A stretch of 37,916 nucleotides of DNA from an uncultured Oscillospiraceae bacterium (GCA_958426425.1 CATZYY010000008.1:1-37916), one strand, 5' to 3'; positions 7,550 through 16,098 are shown, counted from the first letter of the stretch. Numbers and translations are program-made. The notes: generated from the letters alone by a model not told the origin.

Positions 7550-7651
7550 ACCGTGCGTCCTCCTTGTTTCTTGATGGCTCTATCATAGTCGGCCGCACAG
7601 GATTCTTCCGTGACTTTATTACACTTCCTGAAAACATTTCTCCACGCTCCA

Positions 7652-9034
7652 TCACGGAGCTTTCGGTGCCTGCTCCACAGCAGGACGGAATCTCCGGTAC
7701 ACGTAAACCGACAGCAGCACTGTCAGGGTGTCCGCCGTCACCTGGGACCAGACGATGCCCAACATACCGAAGATGCTGTTGAGCAAAAACAGCATAGGGA
7801 TATTGAATACCAGCCACCGGGTCACCCCCAGGAACAAAGACACCCGCCCCTTGCCAAAGGACTGAAACAGGTACACGGTGAAAAAGCTCAAAAACATCAA
7901 AGGTGTGGCCAGCACCCGAATCCGCAGAAACTGGGAGGCCAGCTCCACCGTCCGGGCATCGCCGATGAACAAGTTTGCAAACTGCGCGGCAAACAGCTCG
8001 TAGAGGGCGATGCTGACGGCGGCAGTGATGAGGCCCAGCCGGCGGGACAGGCGGATAGTATCCTCCATCCGCTGCTTGTTTCCCGCAGAGTAATTGTAGG
8101 CCACCAGAGGGAGCATTCCCTGACAGATGCCGATGCCCACATTCAGTGGGAATCGCTCCACCTTCAGCACAATCCCCACAGCAGCCAGGGCCAGATCGCC
8201 GTAGGAGACCATGAGCTTATCCAGCACCACATAGTCCAGATCAAACAGGAAAGTCGTGATGGCAGAGGGAATGCCCACACCAAAAACGGCCCGAATGCTC
8301 TCACCTTTGGGAAGTCCGTGTCTGGGGGAAAATGTAATCACCGATTCCCGGCCCATTTTGGCCAGCACGATGAGGAAAAAGGACAGGGCAATACAGTTGG
8401 AGAGGCAGGTGGCAAGCCCGGCTCCCAGAACCTCATAGCCCTCCGGCATCAATACAAACATAAACAGCGGGTCCAGGGCAATATTCAGCAGCCCACCCAG
8501 CACAATCCCCGCGCTGGCCTCCCTGGACCGGCCGATGCTGCGGATCAGGTTGGCCAGCACATTGGATAAAACCGTGGGCACGCCGCCGGCTACAATGACG
8601 CACAGGGCATACTGCCGGGCGTATTGAAATGTATTTTCCCCGGCGCCCAGCAATCCCAGAATGGGTTCCATGAAAATTCCCACCACTGCCGCCAAAAACG
8701 CCGCGGCGGCCAGACCCAGGTACAGGGAAAACGCCCCCACCCGTCTGGCCTCCGCCTCCTGGGACTGGCCCAGCAGACGGGAGATCAGGGACCCGCCGCC
8801 GACACCCGCCAGTCCCGCAAGGCACAGCGTGAGATTGAATACCGGCAGGATCAGGGAAGTAGCCGCCACCATGTAGGGATTGTCGGTCTGTCCCACAAAG
8901 AACGTATCCGCCATGTTGTAGATCAGAACGATCAACTGGCTGGTCACTGCCGGAAGAATCATTTTCGCCAGGGCGGACGGAATGGGGAGCTTCTCAAATA
9001 TGTCCTCCCTGGCGGAGCGCACCGCAGTCTGCAT
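7652..9034 (-). CDS. MATE-family multidrug/toxin efflux transporter
   Basis: The 460-residue protein has the twelve-helix MATE layout: two six-helix halves, with family patterns such as NMADTFFVGQ near residue 41, LIRSIGRS in the first half and YNYSAGN in the second. These exporters expel cationic drugs or toxins using sodium or proton gradients. The substrate is not predictable. No strong ribosome site precedes ATG 9034, and no better in-frame start was found, so the exact start is less certain. It is transcribed leftward and separated from trxA by 102 bases. Confidence 0.9.
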   Translation of the reverse strand: MQTAVRSAREDIFEKLPIPSALAKMILPAVTSQLIVLIYNMADTFFVGQTDNPYMVAATSLILPVFNLTLCLAGLAGVGGGSLISRLLGQSQEAEARRVGAFSLYLGLAAAAFLAAVVGIFMEPILGLLGAGENTFQYARQYALCVIVAGGVPTVLSNVLANLIRSIGRSREASAGIVLGGLLNIALDPLFMFVLMPEGYEVLGAGLATCLSNCIALSFFLIVLAKMGRESVITFSPRHGLPKGESIRAVFGVGIPSAITTFLFDLDYVVLDKLMVSYGDLALAAVGIVLKVERFPLNVGIGICQGMLPLVAYNYSAGNKQRMEDTIRLSRRLGLITAAVSIALYELFAAQFANLFIGDARTVELASQFLRIRVLATPLMFLSFFTVYLFQSFGKGRVSLFLGVTRWLVFNIPMLFLLNSIFGMLGIVWSQVTADTLTVLLSVYVYRRFRPAVEQAPKAP

Positions 9035-9193
9035 TGCACAACACCCGAGCTTTCTGACAGGAGTGACAGCGTCATGCCACCCTCCGAAATTTGATTCGTC
9101 CCCATCATATCACACAGCTGGGAATAACTCCATCCTCAGTTGATAATTTTTGCCGGGAAGATCGTTTGGGATGGGAAGATGCGCCTCATCTGC

Positions 9194-9242
9194 CGCAAAA
9201 ACAGGGCGGGCCGGATACTATCCGGCCCGCCCTGTTTTTGCG
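9194..9242 (-). terminator. Long perfect hairpin terminator of the ktr operon
   Basis: Two perfectly complementary 24-base arms (9194-9217 and 9219-9242) include 5-base A and T tracts at the outer edges. It lies directly after the ktrA stop and can act in both directions. Confidence 0.9.
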
Positions 9243-9254
9243 AATTCAAATGCC

Positions 9255-9905
9255 TTACAGCCGCTCCATCAGCCGCAGGGCATCCTCCTTGTCCCCGGCG
9301 ATCAGCAGGTGGGAATCCGCCTGGAACCGATACGAGGGGTTCAGCAGCGGCTCCACTTCATCTCCCTCTTTCACGCCCAGAATGTTGACATTGTAGCGGC
9401 GGCGCACATCCACCTCCACCACGGTGCGTCCCTCCCACTGGGCAGGAGTCTCGATCTCAAAGACGGCATACTTGGGCGTCAGCTCGAAATAGTCGAACAC
9501 GTTTCGGGCAGTAAAGCGCATGGCCACCCGGTGCGCCATGTCCATCTCCGTGTGGATCACATGGTCAGCGCCGATTTTCTTCAGGAATTTGATCTGCTGC
9601 TCCCGGTCCGCCCGGGCCACCACATACTTCGCGCCCAGATCCTTCAGAACGGCGGTAGCCTCCAGCGAGCACTGGAAGTCGTCCCGAACGCAGACGAAAC
9701 AGGCATCGAAATTGCGTACGCCGAGAGAGGACAGTACCTGCTCATCCTGACAGTCTCCCACGCAGGCGGCGGTGACGGTCTTGGCAAGGCGCGCCACTCG
9801 CTCCTCGTCCCGGTCCAGCACCATCACCTCATTGCCCAGCTCCTGCAGACGAATGGCCAGATGGCGGCCGAAGCGGCCCAGGCCGATTACCAAAAAGGAT
9901 TTCAT
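9255..9905 (-). CDS. ktrA: KtrA/TrkA-type potassium channel regulatory subunit (RCK protein)
   Basis: The 216-residue cytoplasmic protein has a TrkA-N Rossmann domain, with IGLGRFG at 7-13 and an acidic VLDRDEERV stretch typical of nucleotide binding, and a C-terminal TrkA-C domain (about 135-216). KtrA octamers bind ATP/ADP, and in some species cyclic di-AMP, and gate the KtrB pore. It lies 18 bases downstream of ktrB in the same leftward operon and ends at a strong hairpin. The start ATG 9905 has GGGAGGAG upstream. The choice between Ktr and Trk naming is by length. Confidence 0.88.
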   Translation of the reverse strand: MKSFLVIGLGRFGRHLAIRLQELGNEVMVLDRDEERVARLAKTVTAACVGDCQDEQVLSSLGVRNFDACFVCVRDDFQCSLEATAVLKDLGAKYVVARADREQQIKFLKKIGADHVIHTEMDMAHRVAMRFTARNVFDYFELTPKYAVFEIETPAQWEGRTVVEVDVRRRYNVNILGVKEGDEVEPLLNPSYRFQADSHLLIAGDKEDALRLMERL

Positions 9906-9923
9906 GGTTGCTCCTCCCTTTTC

Positions 9924-11252
9924 TCACCCAATCAAAATCTTCTCCGGCACGTTGCGTACCTTGGGATGGGGCCGGTCCCGGGTCATGGCCATGGCCACCG
10001 ACAAGCTGCCCACCCGGCCCGCAAACATCAGCAGTGTAATGGCCACCTTGGACGCACTTTTCAGCGTGGGGGTCACTCCGTGGGTCAGCCCCACCGTACC
10101 GATGGCGGAAATGGCCTCAAACAGCGCCTCGTCCACCCGGACCCCCTCCAGGCACAGCACCAAACAGCCTCCCAGGCAGGTCAGCGTGAAAATTCCCACG
10201 GAGGAGAAGGCCTGGTGAAGGGTATCGTCATCCAGCCGACGGCGAAAGACATTCACATCGTCTTTGCGAAGCATCTTGGCCCGAATGCCCAGCAGCAGCA
10301 CCGCGAATGTATTCACCTTGATGCCGCCGCCAGTGGAGCCGGAGCCGGCGCCAATGAACATCAGCGCCATGCTGATCAGTACACCGGCCTGACTGAGGGC
10401 CATGAGATCGGCGGTATTGAAGCCGGCGGTGCGGCAAGTCACCGCCTGAAAGGCCGCCATCAGCAGCCGCTGCCCGGCGGGGACGCCGGCAAAGGCGTGG
10501 TCCCCCTCCACAATGTAAAATAGTCCCGTGCCCACAACCAGCAGCACGGCGGTTCCGGTCAGCACCAGCTTGCTGTGAAGCCGGTAGCGGCGCAGGTGAA
10601 TGCCGTTCACCAACACATCGTCCCACACCAGAAAGCCCAGGCCGCCGGCCACAATCAGGGCCATAATCACCAGATTCAGCAGCGGCTCTCCGGCTTCGGT
10701 GGTCAAAGAAGCCCCGGTGCCCAGCAGATCGAAGCCGGCGTTGCAGAAGGCGGATACCGCATGGAAAACACCCATCCACAGTCCCCGCCCCAAGCCGTAC
10801 CGGGGGCAGAACCACAATGCCAGCAGCACCGCGCCTGCGCCCTCCCAAGCGGCCGTCACCATCAGGGCCCGGCGGGTCAGCCGCACCACGCCTCCCACCT
10901 GGAGGGCGCCTACCGTGTCCATCAGCACGGAGCGCTGGTGGAGGCCGATGCGCCGGTGCAGCAAAATGGCCACCAGAATGGAGATGGTCATAAAGCCCAG
11001 GCCGCCGATCTGGATCAGCAGCATCAGCACCAACTGCCCGAAAATCGTGAATTGGGTCCAGGTGTCATACAGCACCAGTCCCGTCACGCAGGAGGCGGAG
11101 GCGGAAGTAAACAATGCGTTTAGGAAGGGAATGGACTCCCCGGACCGGGAGGAAATGGGCAGCATCAGCAGCACCGCCCCCGCCAATATCAGGCAGGCGA
11201 AGCCGATGGTCAAGGTCTGAACGGCGTTGAGTTGAACGCGGCGGCCAGTCAT
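9924..11252 (-). CDS. ktrB: KtrB/TrkH-type potassium uptake pore subunit
   Basis: The 442-residue membrane protein belongs to the superfamily of K+ transporters with four M1-P-M2 repeats. Four pore loops with the single filter glycine are visible: SCVTGL, CNAGFD, CRTAGFN and GTVGLTHG. It imports potassium together with KtrA, encoded next. ATG 11252 is chosen because GGAGGT lies 6 bases before it and the protein then starts with the usual short basic leader; the frame to 11309 adds a poor extension. A TTGCAA/TATAAT promoter lies 80 bases upstream. Confidence 0.9.
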   Translation of the reverse strand: MTGRRVQLNAVQTLTIGFACLILAGAVLLMLPISSRSGESIPFLNALFTSASASCVTGLVLYDTWTQFTIFGQLVLMLLIQIGGLGFMTISILVAILLHRRIGLHQRSVLMDTVGALQVGGVVRLTRRALMVTAAWEGAGAVLLALWFCPRYGLGRGLWMGVFHAVSAFCNAGFDLLGTGASLTTEAGEPLLNLVIMALIVAGGLGFLVWDDVLVNGIHLRRYRLHSKLVLTGTAVLLVVGTGLFYIVEGDHAFAGVPAGQRLLMAAFQAVTCRTAGFNTADLMALSQAGVLISMALMFIGAGSGSTGGGIKVNTFAVLLLGIRAKMLRKDDVNVFRRRLDDDTLHQAFSSVGIFTLTCLGGCLVLCLEGVRVDEALFEAISAIGTVGLTHGVTPTLKSASKVAITLLMFAGRVGSLSVAMAMTRDRPHPKVRNVPEKILIG

Positions 11253-11332
11253 AGGCACCTCCAGCAGGAGATTCAGATGCCCCACAGCGGGGCGCAGAAG
11301 ACGGCGCACCGCCTCCTTTTCACACTGAGGGT

Positions 11333-11361
11333 ATTATATACCCCCTGCAAAGGATTTGCAA
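11333..11361 (-). promoter_or_regulatory. Promoter of the ktrBA operon
   Basis: On the minus strand TTGCAA (11361-11356), a 17-base spacer and TATAAT (11338-11333). The -10 lies in a small dyad GGGTATATAATACCC. Confidence 0.75.
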
Positions 11362-11747
11362 TGACAAGAACTGTGAAAAAACGGAGGTCCCTGGTCATGC
11401 AGGAGAGGATTTGCGGCTATCGGGCACTTTTGCATCGTCCTCATCGGACTTGCGAAATACCCCTCCATACCGATTTCCCGAACGGCTGCCGTCCAGGGAT
11501 GGGCGGGAGAATTTCCAATGAGCTTTGCGCATTCCCTTTCCACAATGCTGCTCCCCTTTGAGCTTCCTGCGGAGGGTGGCATCCGCACCCTGAGAACACA
11601 GCCAAAAATCACCAACGCCTCTAAACCGCATTGAAAAATCGAAGATAGATACCCCGGACCACAGACAATTGGCTGCGGTCCGGGGTACGGCGCATTTGTT
11701 TTCCAGAAATTTCTCCTGGGCCTGGCTTCACATTGCGGCACAACGCC
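11362..11747. other. Gene-free stretch with one terminator hairpin
   Basis: No convincing gene lies here: the open frames lack ribosome sites and domain-like composition. It holds a hairpin at 11650-11687 (TACCCCGGACC...GGTCCGGGGTA), 60 bases past the second stop (11748) of the interrupted membrane protein gene. Its place suggests it is the terminator of the full-length form of that gene. No strong T-run follows. Confidence 0.6.
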
Positions 11748-11861
11748 TCATTTATGGGTCGGTTCCAATGCGCCGCTTTTATCCTCACAATATCCGAAAA
11801 TTTTGAGCGTCTCTTGGCGCGCATGGATCAAATGAAACGCCATGCACAAAATCACCGCTAC

Positions 11862-12380
11862 CTAAAACAGGTGAACCACGGCAAAAATGTTCCACGCAAA
11901 TCCACGGGGAAGCATATAGAATCCAAACAGCAGCACCCCTGCAAGCGGGAGAAAAAACAACACCTGCACCACCGCGCCAAAAACGATATAATACCGCCCT
12001 TTCGGAATCCTTGTCTCCCACTGCAAAAAAGGCGTATCCAGGTACGCGTTGAGCAGATCTTCCAAAATTCTCCGGTATGTGCCCAGCTTGACCTGCTCTT
12101 CCGTATATTTAATGAGATTGTAGAGCGCGTAAAAATACAAGGTGGGAAGAACATAAAAAATATTAGAAATGCCGGACAAGCCAAATTCTTCATTCACATT
12201 CGTAAGGATGCTTGCGGCAGCCGCCACCAGACCACACAAGAAGGTGGACGCCATGAATTGCAGATTATAGTTGGTAATGTCGCTTCTGCAATGCTTGATT
12301 TCATCGTGCAATACCGACACAGTAATGGCCGATTTGTCTGTTTGTTCGTGTGCAGGTGAAAAATTTTTTTGACTTTCCAT
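11862..12380 (-). CDS. Small membrane protein interrupted by an in-frame TAG
   Basis: The frame encodes 172 residues with hydrophobic segments at about 41-60, 70-92 and 130-155. A fourth segment begins with WNIFAVVHLF and then meets a TAG at 11864-11862. Past this codon the same frame continues without a break to a TGA at 11750-11748, adding VAVILCMAFHLIHA and a polar tail, which completes the fourth membrane helix. A terminator-like hairpin follows. So the ancestral gene probably ended at 11748 and the TAG is a nonsense mutation, a sequencing error or a readthrough site. GGAGGGG precedes ATG 12380; a TCGACG/TATACT promoter is possible near 12490-12520. Family not recognised. Confidence 0.6.
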   Translation of the reverse strand: MESQKNFSPAHEQTDKSAITVSVLHDEIKHCRSDITNYNLQFMASTFLCGLVAAAASILTNVNEEFGLSGISNIFYVLPTLYFYALYNLIKYTEEQVKLGTYRRILEDLLNAYLDTPFLQWETRIPKGRYYIVFGAVVQVLFFLPLAGVLLFGFYMLPRGFAWNIFAVVHLF

Positions 12381-12550
12381 GTCCCACCCCTCCTGCCCAG
12401 CTGTCGCGTTTGCCCCTGTGGGGCTTACGGCACATCGTTCTCCTTTTGAGCCGCCCTAAAAATTATGGGTATTTTTTCCACCTATTCAGTATAACAGAAA
12501 TTTATTATTTCGTCGAGTCCTAATTTTGATTGAAAGAAGGCAATGGACTA

Positions 12551-14581
12551 TCAACTGCGCTTTTTGTACAAAGAAGCAATCAGCAACCCCACCGCCAGGA
12601 CAGCGCCGCTGAGGCAAAGCAGCAGGAGCGTCTCCCCGCCGGCTGCTCCAGGCGCGGTGTCCTGACCGGATGTGATGTCCCAGCCGCCTCCGCCCCGACC
12701 GTTGAATACCGCCTGAGGCCTGACCGTCTCCTGGGCGTCTTCTGAGGCGTCATTGCCCGCGCCCTCTTCTTCAAGAAGCGTCCCTCCTTCCTCCTCGGCA
12801 CCGCTTTGGTTCTGAAAGCTCTGCCCTGTCTGAGGCCCGGCAGGCTCACTGCGGTCCGGCGGGATCTGGACGCTGCCGGCGGACGCAGGATCATCTCCAG
12901 CATGGGCGCCGTCAGCATCGACATTGTACGGTTCCTCCGCCGTGATCCGGCCTTCCTCCACAGAGGCGGCGCTTTCCGGGGAGCCCAGGGTCTCGCCGGT
13001 CTCTTCCCGGGCAAAGGCGCCGGTTCCGCGATTCATACCGCCGCCCATACCGCCGCCGTTGTTCATGGACCCCATGTCGGAGATGGAGATGGCGGAGGCG
13101 TCCACCAGGGCGTCGCTGTCGGCATTTTGGCCGTCAGAAGTGGCGGGAATGGTCCCCTCCAGCTGCCCCCGGATGCTCTGGGCCCGCAGCAGGCAGAACT
13201 GCTCCAGGGTATCAAAGCCCGTCTCAAACTCCTCATAGGTGCAGAACTTGGTGGGGTCCTGCTCCACATAGGGGGCAATCAAGGCCTTAGTCTGGGCCAT
13301 GAGCTGCTGGAAATAGCCGCTTTCAAAGTATTCCGTGATGAACTGGTCGAAATACTGGTGGTAGAGCGCAGTATATTCCTCGTCGCCAAAAATCCAGGCC
13401 AGCATAGGCCGGGACTCCACCGTGCCCCCGGATACCGGGGTGTCGATGGGGTAGTTCACCATGGACGTGGCATCCCCTCCCCCCTGAAAACTGCCGAAGG
13501 CCAGGTTATAATCCCAGGGGATCATGGACAGCTGTCCGTCCTCCTCGTAGAGGTAGTAGTTGTGGATCATGGAGCCGGTGTAGCTGTCGAAGTTGCAGAC
13601 AAAGTTGTGGACCACAAAGTAGCGGATCACTTCGTCCACGTCTACCACGTCCGCTATATTCTCCCCCTCATTGAGCTGCTTCAGGGAGGCGATGAGCCGG
13701 TCCTTGTCGGCGTCGGTGATGTCGGTCTTGGCGTTGTCGAAGATATTGGAATAGCTGTCGTAGTCGTCGTCGGTATAGATGTGGGACACGTCGTCGCTGC
13801 CCATCATGCCGCCGGGCATACCGCCGAAGTCCCGGCCGCCGTTCCCACCGGGCTCCGTGGAACCGTCCGCAGGTGCTTTTGCGGATGAATCTTCGGCGGT
13901 CTCGCCATCAGTCACATCCTCCGTGTCCTCCGACGGCTTCTCCTCCCAGCCTCTGTCAAAGGTCCCGTCCTGGGGCAGCTCTGGCGAGCCTCCGCCTTCC
14001 ATGCCGGGGAATCCCATGTTCTTCATCTCCTGGAAGACGGTCTCCGGGTCGAAACTCTCCTCCGTGCCGTCAGACTCCCGGTCGGCCATCCAGTCCTCCA
14101 TGTCGAAATTGCCGCCGTTGCCGCGGCCGCCGCCCATGCTCATGCTGTCCGGCTTGTAGAGTTCTCCGTGGTCGCCGCCGTAATTGCGCTCCAAAAAGGC
14201 GTCCTCCACGCCCTCCACCGCCAGATACAACCCCCAGTCCTCTCCGTTGACGGTGAGGTAGACGAAGCTGCACAGAGGGGCATCCACCCCGAAATAGCCC
14301 ATCATCCGGTAGGTCAGGTAGTCCTTCATGTAGGTGTTGTCCTGGATGATGTTGTTGAGGCTCAGCTTATCCAGACCGTGGTAGGTGATGGAGCTGTCGT
14401 AGTGGTCAAACTCCACCTTGAAGCTGTAACGGTCGTTGCCGTAGGCCGCCACCTGGGTCAATGAGGTGTTGCCCTTGGCCCGGATGGCCACGTTGTTATA
14501 GCTCTCTCCGTCGATGACCAGGTCGCAGAGGACGTACTCCTCGTCGGTGCACTCCTCCAGAAAGCCCTCCCAGTCGTCCAT
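12551..14581 (-). pseudogene. CotH-kinase family protein, 5' end missing
   Basis: The frame encodes most of a CotH-like protein kinase: GNTSL, the GLDKLSLNN segment, YMKDYL, the VEGVEDAFLE region and MIPWDYNLAFG with the metal-binding Asp. A long acidic, Gly/Met-rich insert follows. The C-terminal end has one membrane helix and KKRS. In-frame codons upstream of the first ATG still read VTIDIR, a typical continuation of this fold, but then a stop appears at 14632-14630. No signal peptide or ribosome site exists. The N-terminal part has therefore been lost at about 14600-14640, exactly where the mobile element begins. CotH homologs phosphorylate secreted or spore-coat proteins. Confidence 0.75.
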
Positions 14582-14642
14582 CCGGATGTCGATGGTAACA
14601 CACCACCGCCGCAGTGCCCTCTGACGGCCCTAAAATGCGAAA

Positions 14643-14665
14643 GCCGGGGGTTATTCGCCCCCGGC
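14643..14665 (-). terminator. Terminator of the leftmost element gene
   Basis: GCCGGGGG (14643-14650) and CCCCCGGC (14658-14665) form the stem. On the minus strand it is followed by a T-rich tail. It closes the gene at 14683-14874 and lies next to the cotH breakpoint. Confidence 0.8.
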
Positions 14666-14682
14666 CTCCTTTTGCACGGCTA

Positions 14683-14874
14683 TTACTCTGCGTTGCGGAT
14701 ATTCGAATCCTCAACAAAAAACTGAACTTTCAGCAAAGAGGAAAAATACATACTGTTCCCCAAATCGTCCTCAATGGTATACTCTCCCCCTTTGCCTCTG
14801 ATTCTGTGCAAGTGACAGCCGTACTTATTCAGTGCGCGGCGGAGCCTCCGCTCCCAGGATTCTTGTGCAATCAT
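14683..14874 (-). CDS. Small protein of unknown function (63 aa), mobile-element type
   Basis: The 63-residue protein begins MIAQESWERRLRRAL, followed by KYGCHLHRIRGKGGEYTIED, and ends with an acidic tail. Short proteins with this WERRLRRAL start are, as I recall, common in prophages and integrative elements of gut Firmicutes, but no function is known to me. A strong AAGGAGG site lies 7 bases before ATG 14874. It lies 79 bases downstream of the Cro-like gene on the same strand and ends at a strong terminator, so the two may share a transcript. Confidence 0.7.
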   Translation of the reverse strand: MIAQESWERRLRRALNKYGCHLHRIRGKGGEYTIEDDLGNSMYFSSLLKVQFFVEDSNIRNAE

Positions 14875-14953
14875 GGTAAAACCTCCTTATATTTTGGCAT
14901 TGCCATGCCTGCCAAACCACGCCAAACCATACCGCGCCTTGAACCAATGAAAA

Positions 14954-15175
14954 TTACTGGCCGCCCCCGGCCTCTTCCACGTACTCCAGCAGATCCCCCG
15001 GCTGACATTGCAGCAGGTGACAAAGCCGCTCGATATTCGCCCAGGACACAAGATCCCCGTTGCGGAGCTGTTGTAATGTGTTTTCGGCAAGCAATCGCTC
15101 CTTCCGTAGCCTATACGTGCTATACCCCTTTTCTTTCAGTGCGGCCAGCACATCGAATTTGTACCGAATAGGCAT
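14954..15175 (-). CDS. Cro/C1-type HTH regulator, candidate element repressor
   Basis: The 73-residue protein is a single XRE/HTH_26 domain: YSTYRLRKERLLAENTLQQ forms the helix-turn-helix and CHLLQCQPGDLLEYV the conserved C-terminal part. It probably binds operators in the 15.2-15.35 kb region, which lies between it and the rightward small-gene operon. That would make it the switch between these divergent units. ATG 15175 was chosen; AAAGGGGG lies upstream. The long frame extending to 15829 is rejected. Target sites are inferred, not shown. Confidence 0.8.
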   Translation of the reverse strand: MPIRYKFDVLAALKEKGYSTYRLRKERLLAENTLQQLRNGDLVSWANIERLCHLLQCQPGDLLEYVEEAGGGQ

Positions 15176-15238
15176 ATATGGCCCCCTTTCCTTTGTGGGA
15201 AGGGGGGGATTTTTGCTCCCCCCTTCTCCACTGTACAC

Positions 15239-15342
15239 AGTATATGTCAAATATACACAAAAAACAAGAGCATAATTGCACAATATATACTCTTTAGTCT
15301 TGTGTATAATGCCAATGGACATACTCATAAATATGGTGTATA
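15239..15342. promoter_or_regulatory. AT-rich divergent control region with repeated GTGTATA motifs
   Basis: On the minus strand TTGTTT (15267-15262), 17 bases and TATACT (15244-15239) make the promoter of the Cro-like gene. The motif TATACAC/GTGTATA occurs three times: 15252-15258 inverted, 15302-15308 and 15336-15342 direct. The first lies between the -10 and -35 boxes. These are candidate operators for the 73-aa regulator. Confidence 0.55.
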
Positions 15343-15368
15343 TTATAATCACAGCAAGGGACAAGAGA

Positions 15369-15504
15369 GCTGCGACGGACGGGCCGGGATCGAGCCGGAT
15401 ATTCCCTCTACAATCTCTCGAATCCCACAAGGGGGCCGGGTGGCTGCGACAGGTGGACCGGTTCACGTTCCGGGTGTACTCTCTACAATCTGCCCCCCCA
15501 CAAG
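15369..15504. repeat. Imperfect tandem repeat, two units of about 74 bp
   Basis: Two adjacent units share blocks in the same order: GCTGCGAC (15369 and 15443), CTCTACAATCT (15406 and 15481) and CCACAAG (ending 15431 and 15504). The offset is 73-75 bases. The stretch from 15176 to 15557 contains no gene; these repeats fill its right half, between the AT-rich operator region and the promoter at 15509. They could be a protein-binding array, an origin or a small RNA locus. Confidence 0.6.
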
Positions 15505-15508
15505 CACC

Positions 15509-15538
15509 TTGACAACGGAATATCGGCACCGCTATAAT
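15509..15538 (+). promoter_or_regulatory. Consensus promoter of the rightward small-gene operon
   Basis: TTGACA (15509-15514), an 18-base spacer and TATAAT (15533-15538) match the sigma-A consensus exactly in both boxes. It drives the gene at 15558 and possibly the micro-gene series beyond. Confidence 0.85.
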
Positions 15539-15557
15539 GACAGCGTGAGGTGATAAT

Positions 15558-15761
15558 ATGGACAAGGAACTGTTGGAGGCTATCTCCCAAATGCTTGATG
15601 AAAAGCTGGACCCCATCAAGAAGGACATTGCGGACCTGAAAGATGATGTCGCAGCTTTGAAAGAGACATCTGAAGTCACCCGGGCAGGCGTAAACAGCTT
15701 GCTTGAATGGGCAGAGGAGTGCGGCAACGTCATCAAGTTCCCGCTCCCCAAAGTAAAGTAA
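15558..15761 (+). CDS. Small coiled-coil protein (67 aa)
   Basis: The 67-residue protein is charged and helical, with heptad-like spacing in IKKDIADLKDDVAALKE, so it probably forms a coiled coil. No domain is recognised. GAGGTGAT lies 5 bases before ATG 15558. It is the first gene after the consensus promoter at 15509-15538, and a hairpin with a T-run follows its stop, so it may be made in large amounts compared with the later genes. Small helical proteins like this are common in phages, but a role cannot be assigned. Confidence 0.7.
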   Translation: MDKELLEAISQMLDEKLDPIKKDIADLKDDVAALKETSEVTRAGVNSLLEWAEECGNVIKFPLPKVK

Positions 15762-15776
15762 ATCTGATTACATAAG

Positions 15777-15808
15777 GCGGTGCCGGTACTCCGGTGCCGT
15801 CTTTTTAT
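15777..15808 (+). terminator. Wobble-paired hairpin terminator
   Basis: GCGGTGCCGG (15777-15786) and CCGGTGCCGT (15791-15800) pair over ten positions, including three G-U pairs, around a TACT loop. CTTTTTATT follows. Partial readthrough would let the small-gene operon downstream be expressed. Confidence 0.7.
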
Positions 15809-15828
15809 TATGCAAGGAGGAAAACACA

Positions 15829-16098
15829 ATGAGTATTAAGGAACTGGAAATCAAGTGCCGGGAGCTGCGGCAACTGCAAGCGCTGATTGACGAGGCGCAG
15901 GCAGAGGCAGAGGCCATCAAAGACGCCATTAAGACCGCTATGGGCGATTCAGAGGCCATCCAGGCCGGGGAATACAAAGTCACGTGGAAGCCAGTCACGT
16001 CCACCAGACTGGACACTGCGGCCCTCAAGAAGGCTCTTCCAGATGTTGCGGAGCTGTTCACCAAAGAAACCACCGTCAGACGGTTCTCCGTGGTATGA
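15829..16098 (+). CDS. Phage-type small protein resembling the C-terminal tail of YqaJ-family nucleases
   Basis: The 89-residue protein has an N-terminal helical part (LEIKCRELRQLQALIDEAQA) and a C-terminal part reading YKVTWKPVTSTRLDTAAL and ending TVRRFSVV. As far as I recall, this layout matches the tail that follows the YqaJ-type recombination nuclease domain in many phages. Here it stands alone with no nuclease domain, so it may be a cofactor or a decayed fragment. AAGGAGG lies 8 bases before ATG 15829. Its stop overlaps the next start by 4 bases. Confidence 0.7.
   Translation: MSIKELEIKCRELRQLQALIDEAQAEAEAIKDAIKTAMGDSEAIQAGEYKVTWKPVTSTRLDTAALKKALPDVAELFTKETTVRRFSVV

Noticed and set aside
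11334..11741. Long minus-strand open frame over the ktr-side intergenic region
   Set aside because: It runs through a terminator hairpin and a promoter, lacks a ribosome site and has a composition unlike a real protein.
12806..13888. Long plus-strand open frame opposite the CotH gene
   Set aside because: It is the antisense shadow of a GC-rich gene with clear CotH motifs; no ribosome site.
14701..14713. ATTCGAATCCTCA resembles the tRNA-Gln T-arm ATTCGAACCCTCA (23786-23798) in direct orientation and might be attL
   Set aside because: Twelve of 13 bases match, but the host tRNA 3' end (GGCAGCGGGTGAAGG) that should lie to its left is absent, and the bases code for the end of the 63-aa gene. 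The T-arm motif is generic.
15369..15504. CRISPR-like array
   Set aside because: Only two imperfect units of about 74 bases, without conserved short repeats, spacers or cas genes.
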